Below, piece by piece: positions 53,937-62,655 of a stretch of DNA of 64,000 nt (the first letter of the stretch is position 1; the number at the start of each line of letters is the position of its first letter). The position numbers were made by a program, and so were the translations under genes. The stretch covers positions 62,001 to 126,000 of the forward strand of contig CAVOII010000011.1 of assembly GCA_963696025.1 (NCBI GenBank). Reading direction: 5' to 3'. A model generated the notes under the pieces. That model was not told the DNA's origin and made no database searches. It saw only the letters and a list, made by a program, of their open reading frames with translations. The DNA is from JABCYV01 sp963696025. Its GTDB lineage: Bacteria; Acidobacteriota; Terriglobia; Terriglobales; Acidobacteriaceae.

Positions 53937-54251
53937 ATGAACCAACACGAAAGCAAGAAGAAGGTTTATTCCGCACCCAAGTTTGTTCAGCTTGACGCAA
54001 AAGCAGCTAAAACCGTACTCGAGACCACAGCAGTTCCGGGCGATGTGAATGCCAAGGCGATGTTGAAGTTGCTCAGCACCCCGAAGGCAGAGCACCCACG
54101 CCAGATTAACATTGAGATCCAACTGCCCTCTGGGGGCGACAGTGGCGAGATGAACCTATCTGCGCAGGCGCTTCAGGTCAAGGACCTGGAAGTCCTGCGC
54201 AAAATGCTAGGGCTAGCCGAGGAGGTTCTGCGCCTGGAAAAGACGGCTTAA
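53937..54251 (+). CDS. small YxxP-motif protein, candidate RiPP precursor or partner
   Basis: 104 aa from ATG 53937 (an ATG at 53877 is in frame but gives an unlikely N-terminus). The N-terminal K-K-V-Y-S-A-P-K-F-V-Q-L-D is followed by A-K-T-V-L, a V-P-G-D turn and A-M-L-K-L-L. The spacing Y-x-x-P-x-F/L recalls leader peptides recognised by PqqD-like RRE domains. The protein at 58331-58543 has the same arrangement. The C-terminus is helical and Leu/Glu-rich. It heads a run with an HprK-related kinase, an NTP_transf_5-like protein and a PqqD-like protein. Precursor status is hypothesis. Confidence 0.6.
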   Translation: MNQHESKKKVYSAPKFVQLDAKAAKTVLETTAVPGDVNAKAMLKLLSTPKAEHPRQINIEIQLPSGGDSGEMNLSAQALQVKDLEVLRKMLGLAEEVLRLEKTA

Positions 54252-54374
54252 CTGGGTAGGATCTTCTTGCGTTCTGTGCGGAAACACAGAGGAGTCAACA
54301 CTATCGAGACTTTTCAAAGGGCCTCTCAGATCAGAGACCGCAGATCGCCCGTAATCAAGTGGAAGTCGCCTTGA

Positions 54375-55205
54375 ATGGAAAAACTTGACCGCCTAGGCTG
54401 GGCGGAGGCAGTCTCTTTCACGGCATTCGGCGTGCGTATAGGCCTTCGAGTGAGTGCAGCAGAATTACTCGACCCACTTGTGTCTCATCTTCCGGCGGCA
54501 CGGAAACGCGCGAGTTCTCGCATCGTCGATCGCCTCTATTCACTGATCGCAGGCGGTCCCGCGTCACGACTTTATGTGCGGCGTTTCAATCTCTTGTACG
54601 GAGACACTCAACAGCTTGCTCGAAGCCTGAATCTAGAACCATTGTACTGGGCGCTAGAATCTGATGTGGATTCTTACATCGCGCGGGCTGCGCGCCGACG
54701 ACTATTCGTTCATGCCGGCGTGGTAGGTTGGAACGGACGCGCCATCGTCATTCCCGGCCGAAGCCGCAGCGGGAAGAGCACACTTGTGAAGGCATTCGTG
54801 CATGCCGGGGCCACCTTCTATTCCGACGAATTCGCGGTACTGGATCGGCATGGCGCCGTGTATCCGTTTCCAAGGCCTATGTCTCTTAGAGAGGACGCCG
54901 ATCAAACCATAACCAAGATCGCCCCAGAACAGCTAGGAGGACGGATTGGTGCCAGACCCCTCCCAGTCGGGCTCGTGGTCATAACCCACTACAAGCCCGG
55001 CGAGCAGTGGCAGCCAAAGGAATTGTCTTCAGGAAGAGGCATTCTCGCCATGCTTGCGGATGCTTTGGCCGCGCGCGAACAACCGGAGCGAGCCTTCGCC
55101 ACCTTGAAAAAGGCAGTATGCAAAGCCCCGGTGCTAAAAGGTGTTCGTGGCGAGGCAAATCAAACGGCGGAATCCATTTTGGAACGCTTGGGAAGCACTG
55201 GATAG
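54375..55205 (+). CDS. HprK-related kinase-like P-loop protein
   Basis: 276 aa. Walker A is G-R-S-R-S-G-K-S-T near residue 130, just after F-V-H-A-G-V-V-G-W-N-G-R, and a Y-S-D-E-F-A-V-L-D segment supplies the Walker-B-like acid; this is the HPr kinase/phosphorylase C-terminal fold without the HPr kinase N-domain. Relatives are found beside PqqD-like and nucleotidyltransferase genes in peptide-modification and exopolysaccharide loci (the 'HprK-related A' kind, as I recall the naming), and homologues occur in some lasso peptide clusters, where they are proposed to phosphorylate the peptide. Target here unknown. Confidence 0.8.
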   Translation: MEKLDRLGWAEAVSFTAFGVRIGLRVSAAELLDPLVSHLPAARKRASSRIVDRLYSLIAGGPASRLYVRRFNLLYGDTQQLARSLNLEPLYWALESDVDSYIARAARRRLFVHAGVVGWNGRAIVIPGRSRSGKSTLVKAFVHAGATFYSDEFAVLDRHGAVYPFPRPMSLREDADQTITKIAPEQLGGRIGARPLPVGLVVITHYKPGEQWQPKELSSGRGILAMLADALAAREQPERAFATLKKAVCKAPVLKGVRGEANQTAESILERLGSTG

Positions 55206-55398
55206 TGGTCCACGAGGCTTGTAGAGTCGCTTGAGATCGCGAGAAAGCTAGAAACGGAAAACGAAGGGATGCGATGCGGTTGCCATTGCTTTCGGCACCA
55301 GCATGGAAACGGCAGGCGCCAACAGCGCCGCTGCCACACGACGACGGTATTCTCCGCAGACTCCCCTCGAAGCAGTGTAGCTCCTGATCTATCATCGC

Positions 55399-56469
55399 AT
55401 GAGACTTGCAGAACCAATGTCAAGGACTGAGTCACCAGGTCAGCTGGTTGCAGCTGCACTCGCTGGAAGCTGGCGCAAGTCATTCCCGAAATCAACGATG
55501 ACCGCATCGGATGCGGCCACAATAGTGCCATTGCTTTTGAGATCAGGCGCAGGAGCATTGGGTTGGTGGCGATTTCGGAATTCTGACGGGCAACTTCTAT
55601 CCGCCGTACGGGCTTTGCGCAAGACGTATTTGCAATACGCGATTCACGCGGCTGAGCACGAGTGTAAGCTGACGGAAGTCTTCCAGGTACTTCGCTCGGC
55701 TGGAGTGGAGCCCATTCTCCTTAAGGGATGGGCCGTCGCTCGAGCCTACCCTGAGATCGGCCTGCGTCCCTCGGGGGATATCGACCTGTCTGTCTCACCG
55801 GATCAGCACGGCAAAGCTCTGGCTGTATTGAATACTCCTGAGTACCAGCGGTACTGGGTGGATTTGGACCATGACGAGATCACCCGATTTAATGAGCTGA
55901 GCTTTGAAGATTTGTACCGTGGTTCGGAATTGGTGAATCTAGACGGGACGGAGGTGCGGGTCCTCGGTGCTGAGGATCATCTTCGCATCCTTTGCCTGCA
56001 TCTGCTCAAGCATGGCGCCTGGCGCCCGCTCTGGCTGTGTGACGTTGCCGCTGCACTGGAGGCTAGGTCGGCGAACTTTGACTGGCATCGTTGCTTGGGA
56101 GAAAACAAGCGACACGCGAATTGGGTGCTTTGCACTCTTGGGCTGGCAAGCTCCATTCTTGGAGCCGCGATAGGAGATACGCCGGCAATGCAGAGGGTCA
56201 GCAGCTTGCCCGGCTGGCTCACGCAGACTGTTCTGAAGCAGTGGAGCACCTCCTGTGCGCCAAACCTGCCTTTGTTCGTCGATCAACTGCGAGAAAGTTG
56301 GTGGAAACCGAGCATTCTTGAAGCAGTCCGCAAGCGTTGGCCAAATTCCATCCAAGCCACTATAGACGTTGATGGAGAGTTTAATGACATGATCCGGCTG
56401 CCATTTCAGCTTAGGAACTGCATCGCGCGGTCAGCCAAGTTGTGTCGGCAACTGGTCTCGGCTTGGTGA
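55399..56469 (+). CDS. NTP_transf_5-like nucleotidyltransferase
   Basis: 356 aa. Central motif I-L-L-K-G-W-A-V-A-R-A-Y-P-E near residue 112, then L-R-P-S-G-D-I-D-L-S-V with the D-x-D metal pair, then Y-L/E-D-H-L-R-I-L-C-L-H-L-L-K-H-G of the C-terminal helical part. This family appears in RiPP (lasso) and related clusters, and fits the flanking HprK-like and PqqD-like genes. Its last 106 bases have an 85% identical partial copy at 57365-57470. Start ATG 55399 lacks a clear Shine-Dalgarno; ATG 55417 is an alternative. Confidence 0.8.
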   Translation: MRLAEPMSRTESPGQLVAAALAGSWRKSFPKSTMTASDAATIVPLLLRSGAGALGWWRFRNSDGQLLSAVRALRKTYLQYAIHAAEHECKLTEVFQVLRSAGVEPILLKGWAVARAYPEIGLRPSGDIDLSVSPDQHGKALAVLNTPEYQRYWVDLDHDEITRFNELSFEDLYRGSELVNLDGTEVRVLGAEDHLRILCLHLLKHGAWRPLWLCDVAAALEARSANFDWHRCLGENKRHANWVLCTLGLASSILGAAIGDTPAMQRVSSLPGWLTQTVLKQWSTSCAPNLPLFVDQLRESWWKPSILEAVRKRWPNSIQATIDVDGEFNDMIRLPFQLRNCIARSAKLCRQLVSAW

Positions 56470-56753
56470 ATCGAATTGCGTTCGACTATCCGCTGACGCT
56501 CCAAATGTACGTTTTGCGGTCGGTGCGCAACCACCCTCATCGAATGTCTCACCCGGACCATTCGGCCACGAATCGTGCGAGCAAAACCATTCAGCCAGGC
56601 AATCGCCTAAGAATTGGCAAATTAGAAGCCACCAAAGAGGGGTCGTCCTCGTACCCGAAACTAAAAAAGTTTACACGGCTGATCGTTTGGGTTTTAATCT
56701 TGGGGCCGGAGAAAGTGACTCTCAGAAGAGCCTCATCCTGAGGAGCCAAAAAA

Positions 56754-57211
56754 GTGAACGATGGCGCATCGAATTTTGCCCCCGTACATAAACACGGCCT
56801 CGTTGTAAAAGTGGCGGATGAGACGCTCGTATACCAGAAGGAAAACCACAAGGCGCATTGTTTGAATAGCACCGCCGCAGAAGTGTGGAAGCTGTGTGAT
56901 GGCACCAAGACCGCTGCGGAGATCGCCCTGATTATATCGAAAGAATCGCAATCTCCGGTTGCTGAGGAGTTGGTCTGGCTGACTTTGCGGAGGCTGTGGA
57001 AATCGGGGCTGCTGGTGAAGAAGAATAAATACGAGCCGATTTTTGCATCGCGCAGGGCCGCCATGCGAAAGATAGGAGCGGCGGCTTTGGTATTACCGGT
57101 GGTAACATCCTGGTGCCGACGGCTGCGGCGGCCATTTCGCCCTGCTCGGGGCTCGGCGGGCAATGTTCGACGCTTCCATGTTGCAATACCTTAAGTCGCC
57201 TTTGTCTCTAA
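56754..57211 (+). pseudogene. PqqD-like RRE protein with Cys-rich tail, frameshifted
   Basis: The GTG at 56754 follows GAGGAG by 8 bases. About 85 residues make a PqqD-type RRE (H-C-L-N-S-T-A-A-E-V-W-K-L-C-D-G, L-R-R-L-W-K-S-G-L-L). A basic R-R segment and a hydrophobic stretch follow (A-A-A-L-V-L-P-V-V-T). After a one-base frame change near 57105, the other frame reads I-L-V-P-T-A-A-A-A-I, then a C-x6-C-x4-CC-x5-C tail to TAA 57209-57211. The as-is frame ends at 57194 in Arg-rich nonsense. An RRE joined to an exported Cys-rich knot-like tail would be unusual. Confidence 0.72.
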
Positions 57212-57364
57212 TAGTGCGTCGAGGTCGATTCGGAGCGAAGCAGCTCCGACTCAACGGCTATGAGCCCCGGGCTTACCCTCCTGACAATTAGGCCGCTTGG
57301 TTTCTGTAAAGCCGGATACATAAACAACCTGGGCAGCACCACAACTTAGCTTCTCGAAATTGAA

Positions 57365-57470
57365 TTCGTCGATCAACTGAGAGGAAATTGGTTGGACCCG
57401 AGCGTTATAGAAGCAGTCCGCAAGCGTTGGCCGAATTCCATCCGAGCGGCCACAAACGTTGATGGAGAGT
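57365..57470 (+). repeat. partial copy of the NTP_transf_5 gene end
   Basis: 57365-57470 matches 56275-56380 without gaps at about 90 of 106 positions, offset 1090 bases. It is the 3' coding region of the nucleotidyltransferase, cut off abruptly where a DegT-like fragment begins. This shows a past duplication or recombination within the cluster. The stretch 57212-57364 holds nothing recognisable. Confidence 0.8.
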
Positions 57471-58068
57471 GGCGACCGGCGATGGCGGCCTGCTGACGAC
57501 CGATCGCCCGGATTTTGCCGAATCGCTGCACAGGTTCCGGAACCACGGCATTTCGACTGAGGCGCGCCAGCGGAATGCCTCGGGACGGTGGAAGTATGAG
57601 ATGGTGCTCTTGGGTTTCAACTATCGCCTGACTGATATTGCCTGCGCGCTCGGGACTTTCGCAACTGCAGAATTTGGAGGCCAATCTCGCTCACCGCCGC
57701 GAGACTGCTTCACGGTGCACGGTGGCGTTCCGGGATCTTCCCGGTATTGTCCCTCCGAGTGTCCGCGACGATGTGAAACCCGCCTGGCATCTGTATCCGA
57801 TCCGGGTGGATGCCGCCAAGCTAAACGTGGACCGCGGCCAATTTCTTAGCGCCCTACGATCCGAAAACATTGGCGTCAACATCCACTACATCCCAGTGCA
57901 TCTGCATCGCTACTACCGCGAACAATTTGGATACAAGGGTGGGGAATATCCCGTGGCACAGCGCTCGTACGAACGGCTCAGCAGCTTGCCGATCTTTCAT
58001 GGGATGGCGAGCAGGGTGTCGAAGATGTTCCCGGCGTGAGGAAAGTGGCGAGTCATTATTTGCGTTAG
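57469..58068 (+). pseudogene. DegT/DnrJ/EryC1 aminotransferase fragment
   Basis: PLP-dependent sugar aminotransferase remnant. It begins abruptly at the internal T-G-D-G-G-L-L-T-T-D (the lysine-containing first half is missing), continues F-R-N-H-G-I-S-T-E-A and G-F-N-Y-R-L-T-D-I-A-C-A-L-G, shifts frame near 57655 to L-S-Q-L-Q-N-L-E-A-N-L, carries V-N-I-H-Y-I-P-V-H-L-H and S-L-P-I-F-H-G-M, and shifts again near 58013 to end at TAG 58066-58068. The type with N-I-H-Y-I-P-V is that of nucleotide-sugar transaminases such as PseC. Clearly inactive. Confidence 0.8.
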
Positions 58069-58330
58069 ATGTGCAGGAGATGGAACCGGAGCCAGCTGAG
58101 ATGGACCGGAGGCGCTGTGGCGTGTCCATCGGTTCGCGCAGGGTAATCCGGTTTCGGGCAAGAACGGTCTGGCGTGAAGATGGTCTTCCCGTTCGATTCC
58201 CCGCCCAACCTTGGCCTAAGACCCTAAACTGAATCGCAATGGCGGAGCTTCAAATTCTCGGCGGAATTTGAACTCCGTATCTGGCTACCTTTCCGATCCG
58301 GTCTTGGCGCTGACAGTCATCGCGCGGTAC

Positions 58331-58543
58331 TCATTTGTTCCGCGCGGTTTCAGCGCACGCTGCCGCCAAGAGTTGGGCGGTTGCGGGCTCGCCAGGCAAG
58401 GCTCTCTCCGTTAACTGCAGCTTGGCCTGATCTGGCGTCAGAACCGCAAACCTTGGAGGGTTGTACGGCTTTTTCTGTTTTGCTTCTTTGGGCTCGATCG
58501 ATTCGTTTCGGCGACTTCTCGTCTTCTTCACTCTTGATTGCAT
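58331..58543 (-). CDS. second small YxxP-motif protein
   Basis: 70 aa from ATG 58543 behind AAGGAAG. The basic start leads to K-K-P-Y-N-P-P-R-F-A-V-L-T, then A-K-L-Q-L, A-L-P-G-E-P and A-Q-L-L-A-A-A. The pattern K-Y-x-x-P-x-F-x-x-L...A-K-x-x-L...A-x-P-G repeats that of 53937-54251, so they are paralogues or share a recognition element. It lacks the longer C-terminus of the first. An operator-like palindrome lies 92 bases upstream. Precursor status is hypothesis. Confidence 0.6.
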   Translation of the reverse strand: MQSRVKKTRSRRNESIEPKEAKQKKPYNPPRFAVLTPDQAKLQLTERALPGEPATAQLLAAACAETARNK

Positions 58544-58634
58544 AGGCTTGCACTTCCTTAGCAGCCCTTTCGAGAACAGTTTCTACACGCACCCTACACC
58601 GGTTTGATGCCGGCTCTAAACATCGGGATCGGTT

Positions 58635-58654
58635 TTGTTCTGATTTCGTAACAA
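58635..58654. promoter_or_regulatory. TTGTTC-type operator upstream of the second YxxP small protein
   Basis: TTGTTCTGATTTCGTAACAA: arms pair imperfectly, but half-site spacing equals the other three sites and the following AACAAGAT repeats the context of 53580. It is 92 bases before the minus-strand ATG at 58543. Confidence 0.45.
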
Positions 58655-58904
58655 GATCAAGAAAAGCTAGAGAGACACCGCCATGTTGCATACTATGATG
58701 TTCCTGATGGAAACTGCGTTCGAAGCTCTAGCTCCGCTAGCGGTATGGCGATGCCCAAACTGGACGAGGGCAGGAGGTTCGGAGCGTGGATTTCGACTTG
58801 CGGAGGACCTCTGAGGTAATCCTGTCAGGCAAAGAACCGATTGACGGAGTAGAGTTTTCGGATTACCATCGCGCAATATCATCTAAAGGGTAGAGGGATT
58901 TGCA

Positions 58905-59579
58905 ATGATAAGGGCTCTGTACTTAAAGATCCTGAGCTGCCTGATGATCGTGATTTTTCCCGCCGCTTTGTTGGCTGCCGACCAACCTGATGCAATGCTG
59001 TACAGCCACGGGATCGCTTTGCTCAACGGCAGCAGCATTGCGAAGACGTCGGCTATCTTTTCCGGCGACTTGGTGCAGACGAACAAGGATTCAGTCGCTA
59101 ACATTAACGCGACAGGTTCAACCGTCCTGGTTTTGAATGACTCGCTGGTTCAGTATCAGGGCACCGCTGTCAAGTTGGAACACGGCGGCGTAAGCATATC
59201 GACCTCGAAATTGCTGGCGACTCGTGCCGGCGATGTCACCGTGTCACCGGCCGCAAATGTTTGGACCGAATTTGAAGTCAGAGACGTGGATGGTAGGGTC
59301 CAGATCGATGCGCGCAAGGGCGACCTAACGATCAACGATGAAGCCGGCACCACCATGCTGGCGCAAGGTCAGCAGACCACTCGAGACGACTCGACGCAGG
59401 CTCAGGAGACTCCGGAAAAGAAAGAGAGCAAGAAGAGAGGTGGTGGAGCGGCTCCTGCTGCTGGCGGAGGCGGGGTGCTGAGCTCCAAGGTGGCGGTGGG
59501 GGTTGGCGTCGCCGCGATCGCGGGCGTGACGGCCTGGGTGTTGGTCCAGGGCGACGAACCCGTAAGCCCTGCAAAGTGA
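58905..59579 (+). CDS. secreted FecR-like domain protein
   Basis: 224 aa. Signal peptide (about 1-25), then a FecR-like beta domain: S-G-D-L-V-Q-T-N-K-D-S-V-A-N-I-N near residue 45, a T-V-L-V-L-N-D segment, and V-D-G-R-V-Q-I-D-A-R-K-G-D-L-T. A charged linker (K-K-E-S-K-K-R) precedes a Gly-rich stretch and a C-terminal hydrophobic segment (V-A-V-G-V-G-V-A-A-I-A-G-V-T-A-W) that may anchor it. AGAGGG upstream of ATG 58905. FecR-type proteins relay signals or scaffold polymer export; no sigma factor is adjacent. Confidence 0.8.
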   Translation: MIRALYLKILSCLMIVIFPAALLAADQPDAMLYSHGIALLNGSSIAKTSAIFSGDLVQTNKDSVANINATGSTVLVLNDSLVQYQGTAVKLEHGGVSISTSKLLATRAGDVTVSPAANVWTEFEVRDVDGRVQIDARKGDLTINDEAGTTMLAQGQQTTRDDSTQAQETPEKKESKKRGGGAAPAAGGGGVLSSKVAVGVGVAAIAGVTAWVLVQGDEPVSPAK

Positions 59580-60130
59580 GACGGAGCGACGGCGGCTCAA
59601 TCCGCTGGCCTCTTCCCCGGATCAATCCAAAAATCAACTCTTAAAAATCCAGCTTAGAAATGCCGGACTATCGCGGGGTTCGAAAGCTGGGACGGCCGCG
59701 CCGTAAAGTCGACTCCTGCCTTACCCACATTCCTCATCTTCCCGGAACTCAGCTCTGCCCAACACTTCGAATCGATAGGTCAGGTCAAATGCCCTTCGGT
59801 GTTGTCCATCCCAAAACACAAAATTGGGGGCCTCACGTGTCGGGCGGCAAAAGTTACCTGACTGAAAACAATGGGTTTGTTGTGTTCGTTTCGTCAAAAA
59901 TGATGCTCGCATAGGCCCAGCAGGATTATGGTTTAACCGGGCATACGGGGCACACGAATGCGTATCGGCCTCGCGTTCCTGATCAGCCCGGGCCAGGATC
60001 GACGATAAATTCAGCAACTCTCATCGCTGCCACAACCGTTTCCCTCTCAACTCGCCAGATTTTTGGTTTCATATATATCGTAATACGATATGTTATGGAG
60101 GGCGAGTGTTACATCATTAACCTTGGGATT
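59580..60130. other. 550-bp gene-free stretch
   Basis: No supported gene. AT-rich near 60070-60110, with 'atatatatcgtaatacgatatg' (TCGTAATACGA is a short palindrome). Downstream it meets an inverted repeat and an IS110 remnant. Confidence 0.4.
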
Positions 60131-60168
60131 CCATTTTGTGAGTTCTGGGTTGTTCATTTGTGTGACCC
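60131..60168. repeat. 38-bp inverted repeat, left copy
   Basis: Exact reverse complement of 63554-63591. It abuts the truncated IS110 transposase. On the minus strand the copy carries the same M-N-N-P-E-L-T-K-W start as the small gene at 63565, so it is a displaced piece of that gene's beginning. Confidence 0.85.
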
Positions 60169-60402
60169 AGAGGATGGGCTACCTTCACCGCCTCCGCGTG
60201 CGGCTTCGGGTGATCGTAGATCCCAACCTGTGAAGATGGTTGCTTCTATCGCCATAGCCCGCGGTTGAGGAAGCGTCTTCACCCAAGCGTCTAGCTCCCA
60301 GCGGGTTGCCCCAACTTTGCCCTGCTGATAAACTTGGCCGCTTGCGTCCTTCACGCAATAGCTGATCGTCTTCTTGTGCACATCCAGTCCGATGTAATAC
60401 AT
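60169..60402 (-). pseudogene. IS110-family transposase, N-terminal remnant
   Basis: From ATG 60402 the minus strand reads M-Y-Y-I-G-L-D-V-H-K-K-T-I-S-Y, the DEDD-type start of IS110 transposases, through A-M-A-I-E-A-T. After F-T-G-W the frame needs an extra-base correction near 60223 (G-G-T-T-G-G-G for G-G-T-T-G-G) to give W-I-Y-D-H and E-A-V-K-V-A-H-P, then homology ends at the 38-bp repeat. Only about 80 of about 340 residues remain. Confidence 0.8.
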
Positions 60403-60833
60403 ATGTCGTCGAGGAGCCTCCGTGGTTGTTCTCTGAATCAGCGTCGCCGCTGAGTTCTTCAGCACTTTGTACACCACGTGCTCCTCACTCGACTTAGCAT
60501 CCAAACAAACCGGAAATAATTCCACAACGGAAAAGCCAGGCTGGGAGAAACAGCTGGATAGTTTACGTAACCAGGCGTTTAGACTCATTGAAACCGCACT
60601 TCTCCCGTGTCAAGGTAGTGTGGTCCGCCACATACTTTCAGATCATGTGACCCGACAAAACATGGCGACTGGTTGAGAAAATCCGTCGCTTTTGTAACAC
60701 ATCCACTTCCGAACCGGGTGCCGCATGTGCTTGGTGGCAAAGCCAATTTGCCCAAGCTTCGTTTTGGCGGGAAAACTGCTTAAAGATTAAAGCTGGACGG
60801 ATTTCCTCCCCTCCACCCTGACGGAGAAGAAAC
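60403..60833. other. 430-bp gene-free stretch
   Basis: Upstream flank of the IS110 remnant. No gene seen; contains GGAGAAGAAAC, the Shine-Dalgarno of the next gene, at its end. Confidence 0.4.
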
Positions 60834-61241
60834 ATGATGCTCACCGTGATTCTCTGGCTGCTGTGGAAAGCCCATCCAAATGTCGCGATCTGTGCTGCAT
60901 TCTGGCTCAGTGCAATCTGGATGATTCGTTCGAAGAACCTCATTCGCCACTCTACCGGCTTCATCGTTCTGCTAGGTCTGGTTTTGAACGCAACGGTTAC
61001 CGAGTTGAATGGGGGCGTGATGCCCGTGGTTGGTATGCCGATGCACTTCCGAGCTGCATCACCTATCTGGCAGGCGGCGGAGACGAGTAACCACTGGCTG
61101 TTTCTAGCGGACCACGCATCCCTCCATTTCTTCAGCATCGGCGATTTCATGTTGATTGGCGGCACTTCCATGTTCGTACTCACGAAGCTGTACCAGAAGC
61201 TGGCAAAGCAGTTCACGAGGACTGCTACATCAAACGGTTAG
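60834..61241 (+). CDS. DUF5317-like membrane protein
   Basis: 135 aa with three or four hydrophobic segments. N-A-T-V-T-E-L-N-G-G-V-M-P-V-V-G-M-P, then W-L-F-L-A-D-H-A and F-F-S-I-G-D-F-M-L-I-G-G, fits DUF5317. Complete members are somewhat longer (about 170 aa), so the N-terminus may be shortened. GGAGAAGAAAC precedes ATG 60834. Function unknown. Confidence 0.75.
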   Translation: MMLTVILWLLWKAHPNVAICAAFWLSAIWMIRSKNLIRHSTGFIVLLGLVLNATVTELNGGVMPVVGMPMHFRAASPIWQAAETSNHWLFLADHASLHFFSIGDFMLIGGTSMFVLTKLYQKLAKQFTRTATSNG

Positions 61242-61414
61242 TCTCAGCCCAGCACGATCCTCCTGCTCCAGAGCATTCTGAGTGAATGAACGCAGGACGA
61301 GGACACCATCGACCCTACGGGTAGCAGGGTCTTGGCGCGAAAATACAGTGTGTATGGTATCGAACAATCATGCGGGAATGTGGGAGAATGACGGCACTCT
61401 GGCCCATTTGCTCC

Positions 61415-61612
61415 ATGCACCGGAGATTGGAAGATCGCATCCGCGAACTCTGCTTTAGAGTTCTGAGGGCAGAAGAATCGGAATTGCGTGCGATCCTTTC
61501 CGCCCTCCGATCCTCCCTCCGTGAACATACCGAGCGTCTCAGGAGACTCGCCGCCGCGAAGCTTGTCAGGATTGAGGGGAATGAGAAATGGAAGGACAGG
61601 CGCTCTGCCTAA
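61415..61612 (+). CDS. small helical protein
   Basis: 65 aa from ATG 61415. Strongly helical and charged: R-L-E-D-R-I-R-E-L-C-F-R-V-L and S-L-R-E-H-T-E-R-L-R-R-L-A-A. I have seen similar small proteins in Acidobacteriota but cannot name a function. A short related piece (D-D-R-I-K-E-L-C-G-K-A-V) is in the degenerate frame at 61947-62261. Confidence 0.6.
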   Translation: MHRRLEDRIRELCFRVLRAEESELRAILSALRSSLREHTERLRRLAAAKLVRIEGNEKWKDRRSA

Positions 61613-62655
61613 ATTTAAAAGTAGCTATTATCCACGCAATCGAGTTGGGATAGGGCCCTGACGCGGGCGGAGCGACAACAAACAGAACAGCGCTAGGCAG
61701 CATGGATTGCCAGAGAGTGGAGTGTCGACGACACGTTAACGAAGGGGAAGGGCCTGACTAGCTAAAGGAAAAAGCTGTTGCTTATACAACAAACACCGTA
61801 TTTAAATCATTAGAAATTCGTACTAGGTTTCCACGGCACTCGACGCATGGGCGCACTCGACGCATGGCGGCCGTGACCTAGCGTTCGCACATTCCAGCCT
61901 GCGACGCTCGACGCGCTTCACGACCGCCTCTGCCTTCTTTGCGGAGATGCGACTCGGGCACGGGCGAATCCCTTCGCCGTTTGCTTCACACCTGAAATCC
62001 ATGCGACAGCAATTCATCCTGGGGGACATTCATCGGCGGGAATCTCAACTGCTCGTTCGCGCCCATCTGCGAAAGCGATTTCAGGCCGACGATCGGATCA
62101 AAGAGCTTTGCGGCAAAGCAGTGGGGGCCCCACAGTCCCCCCAGTTGAACGAAATTCTTCAAGGAAATGCTGCGGATCCTGCTGGAGCGAAGGTCTTTCG
62201 TGAGTTCCGGCTTTACCTCAGGAAGGCTTGGCGACCCTGCTACAGGGGCCGCCCAATCTGAGGCTTAGTATCGGCGGGGGCCACGCTGCTTCCGATCGCC
62301 CTCAGGGACTTCGTCCCCGAAGCGCCTGAAAACTTTGTCATTTCGGTTCGTGTTTCTTCTCCGCTGGCGGATGCGATTAGCCAGCCGATTCCTACGCCGA
62401 TGCCAATCCGATCAGCAAAGCACCGACTTTGCCGCGTATTTGTGAATTTTTCTCGCCGTTAAGCGCGTCGGATCGGTTCACTCGGTCGGAAACAATGTGA
62501 AATGTTGGCACAAAGATTTCCAAAGCATTGCCGCCGGTGTTCGGGTACTAGGTCTAGAACTTTAGTAATCGGGTATATAGCCGATTGTGTACAGTCCGTC
62601 GGGGTGCAATAAACATCTACAGTTTTAGAAATAAAATTTTCAGGAGCCCTCCCCT
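61613..62655. other. 1-kb low-coding stretch with tandem repeat and degenerate frame
   Basis: A 17-base-period tandem duplication GCACTCGACGCATGG occurs at 61836-61850 and 61853-61867. An open frame at 61947-62261 contains one segment like the helical protein at 61415, then dissimilar sequence; I take it as a decayed paralogue rather than a gene. The rest shows nothing. The end has CAGGAG for the next gene. Confidence 0.45.

Noticed and set aside
61947..62261. 104-aa + strand frame
   Set aside because: Only a short segment resembles the 61415 protein; the rest is unlike it and no Shine-Dalgarno precedes it, so I treat it as decayed.
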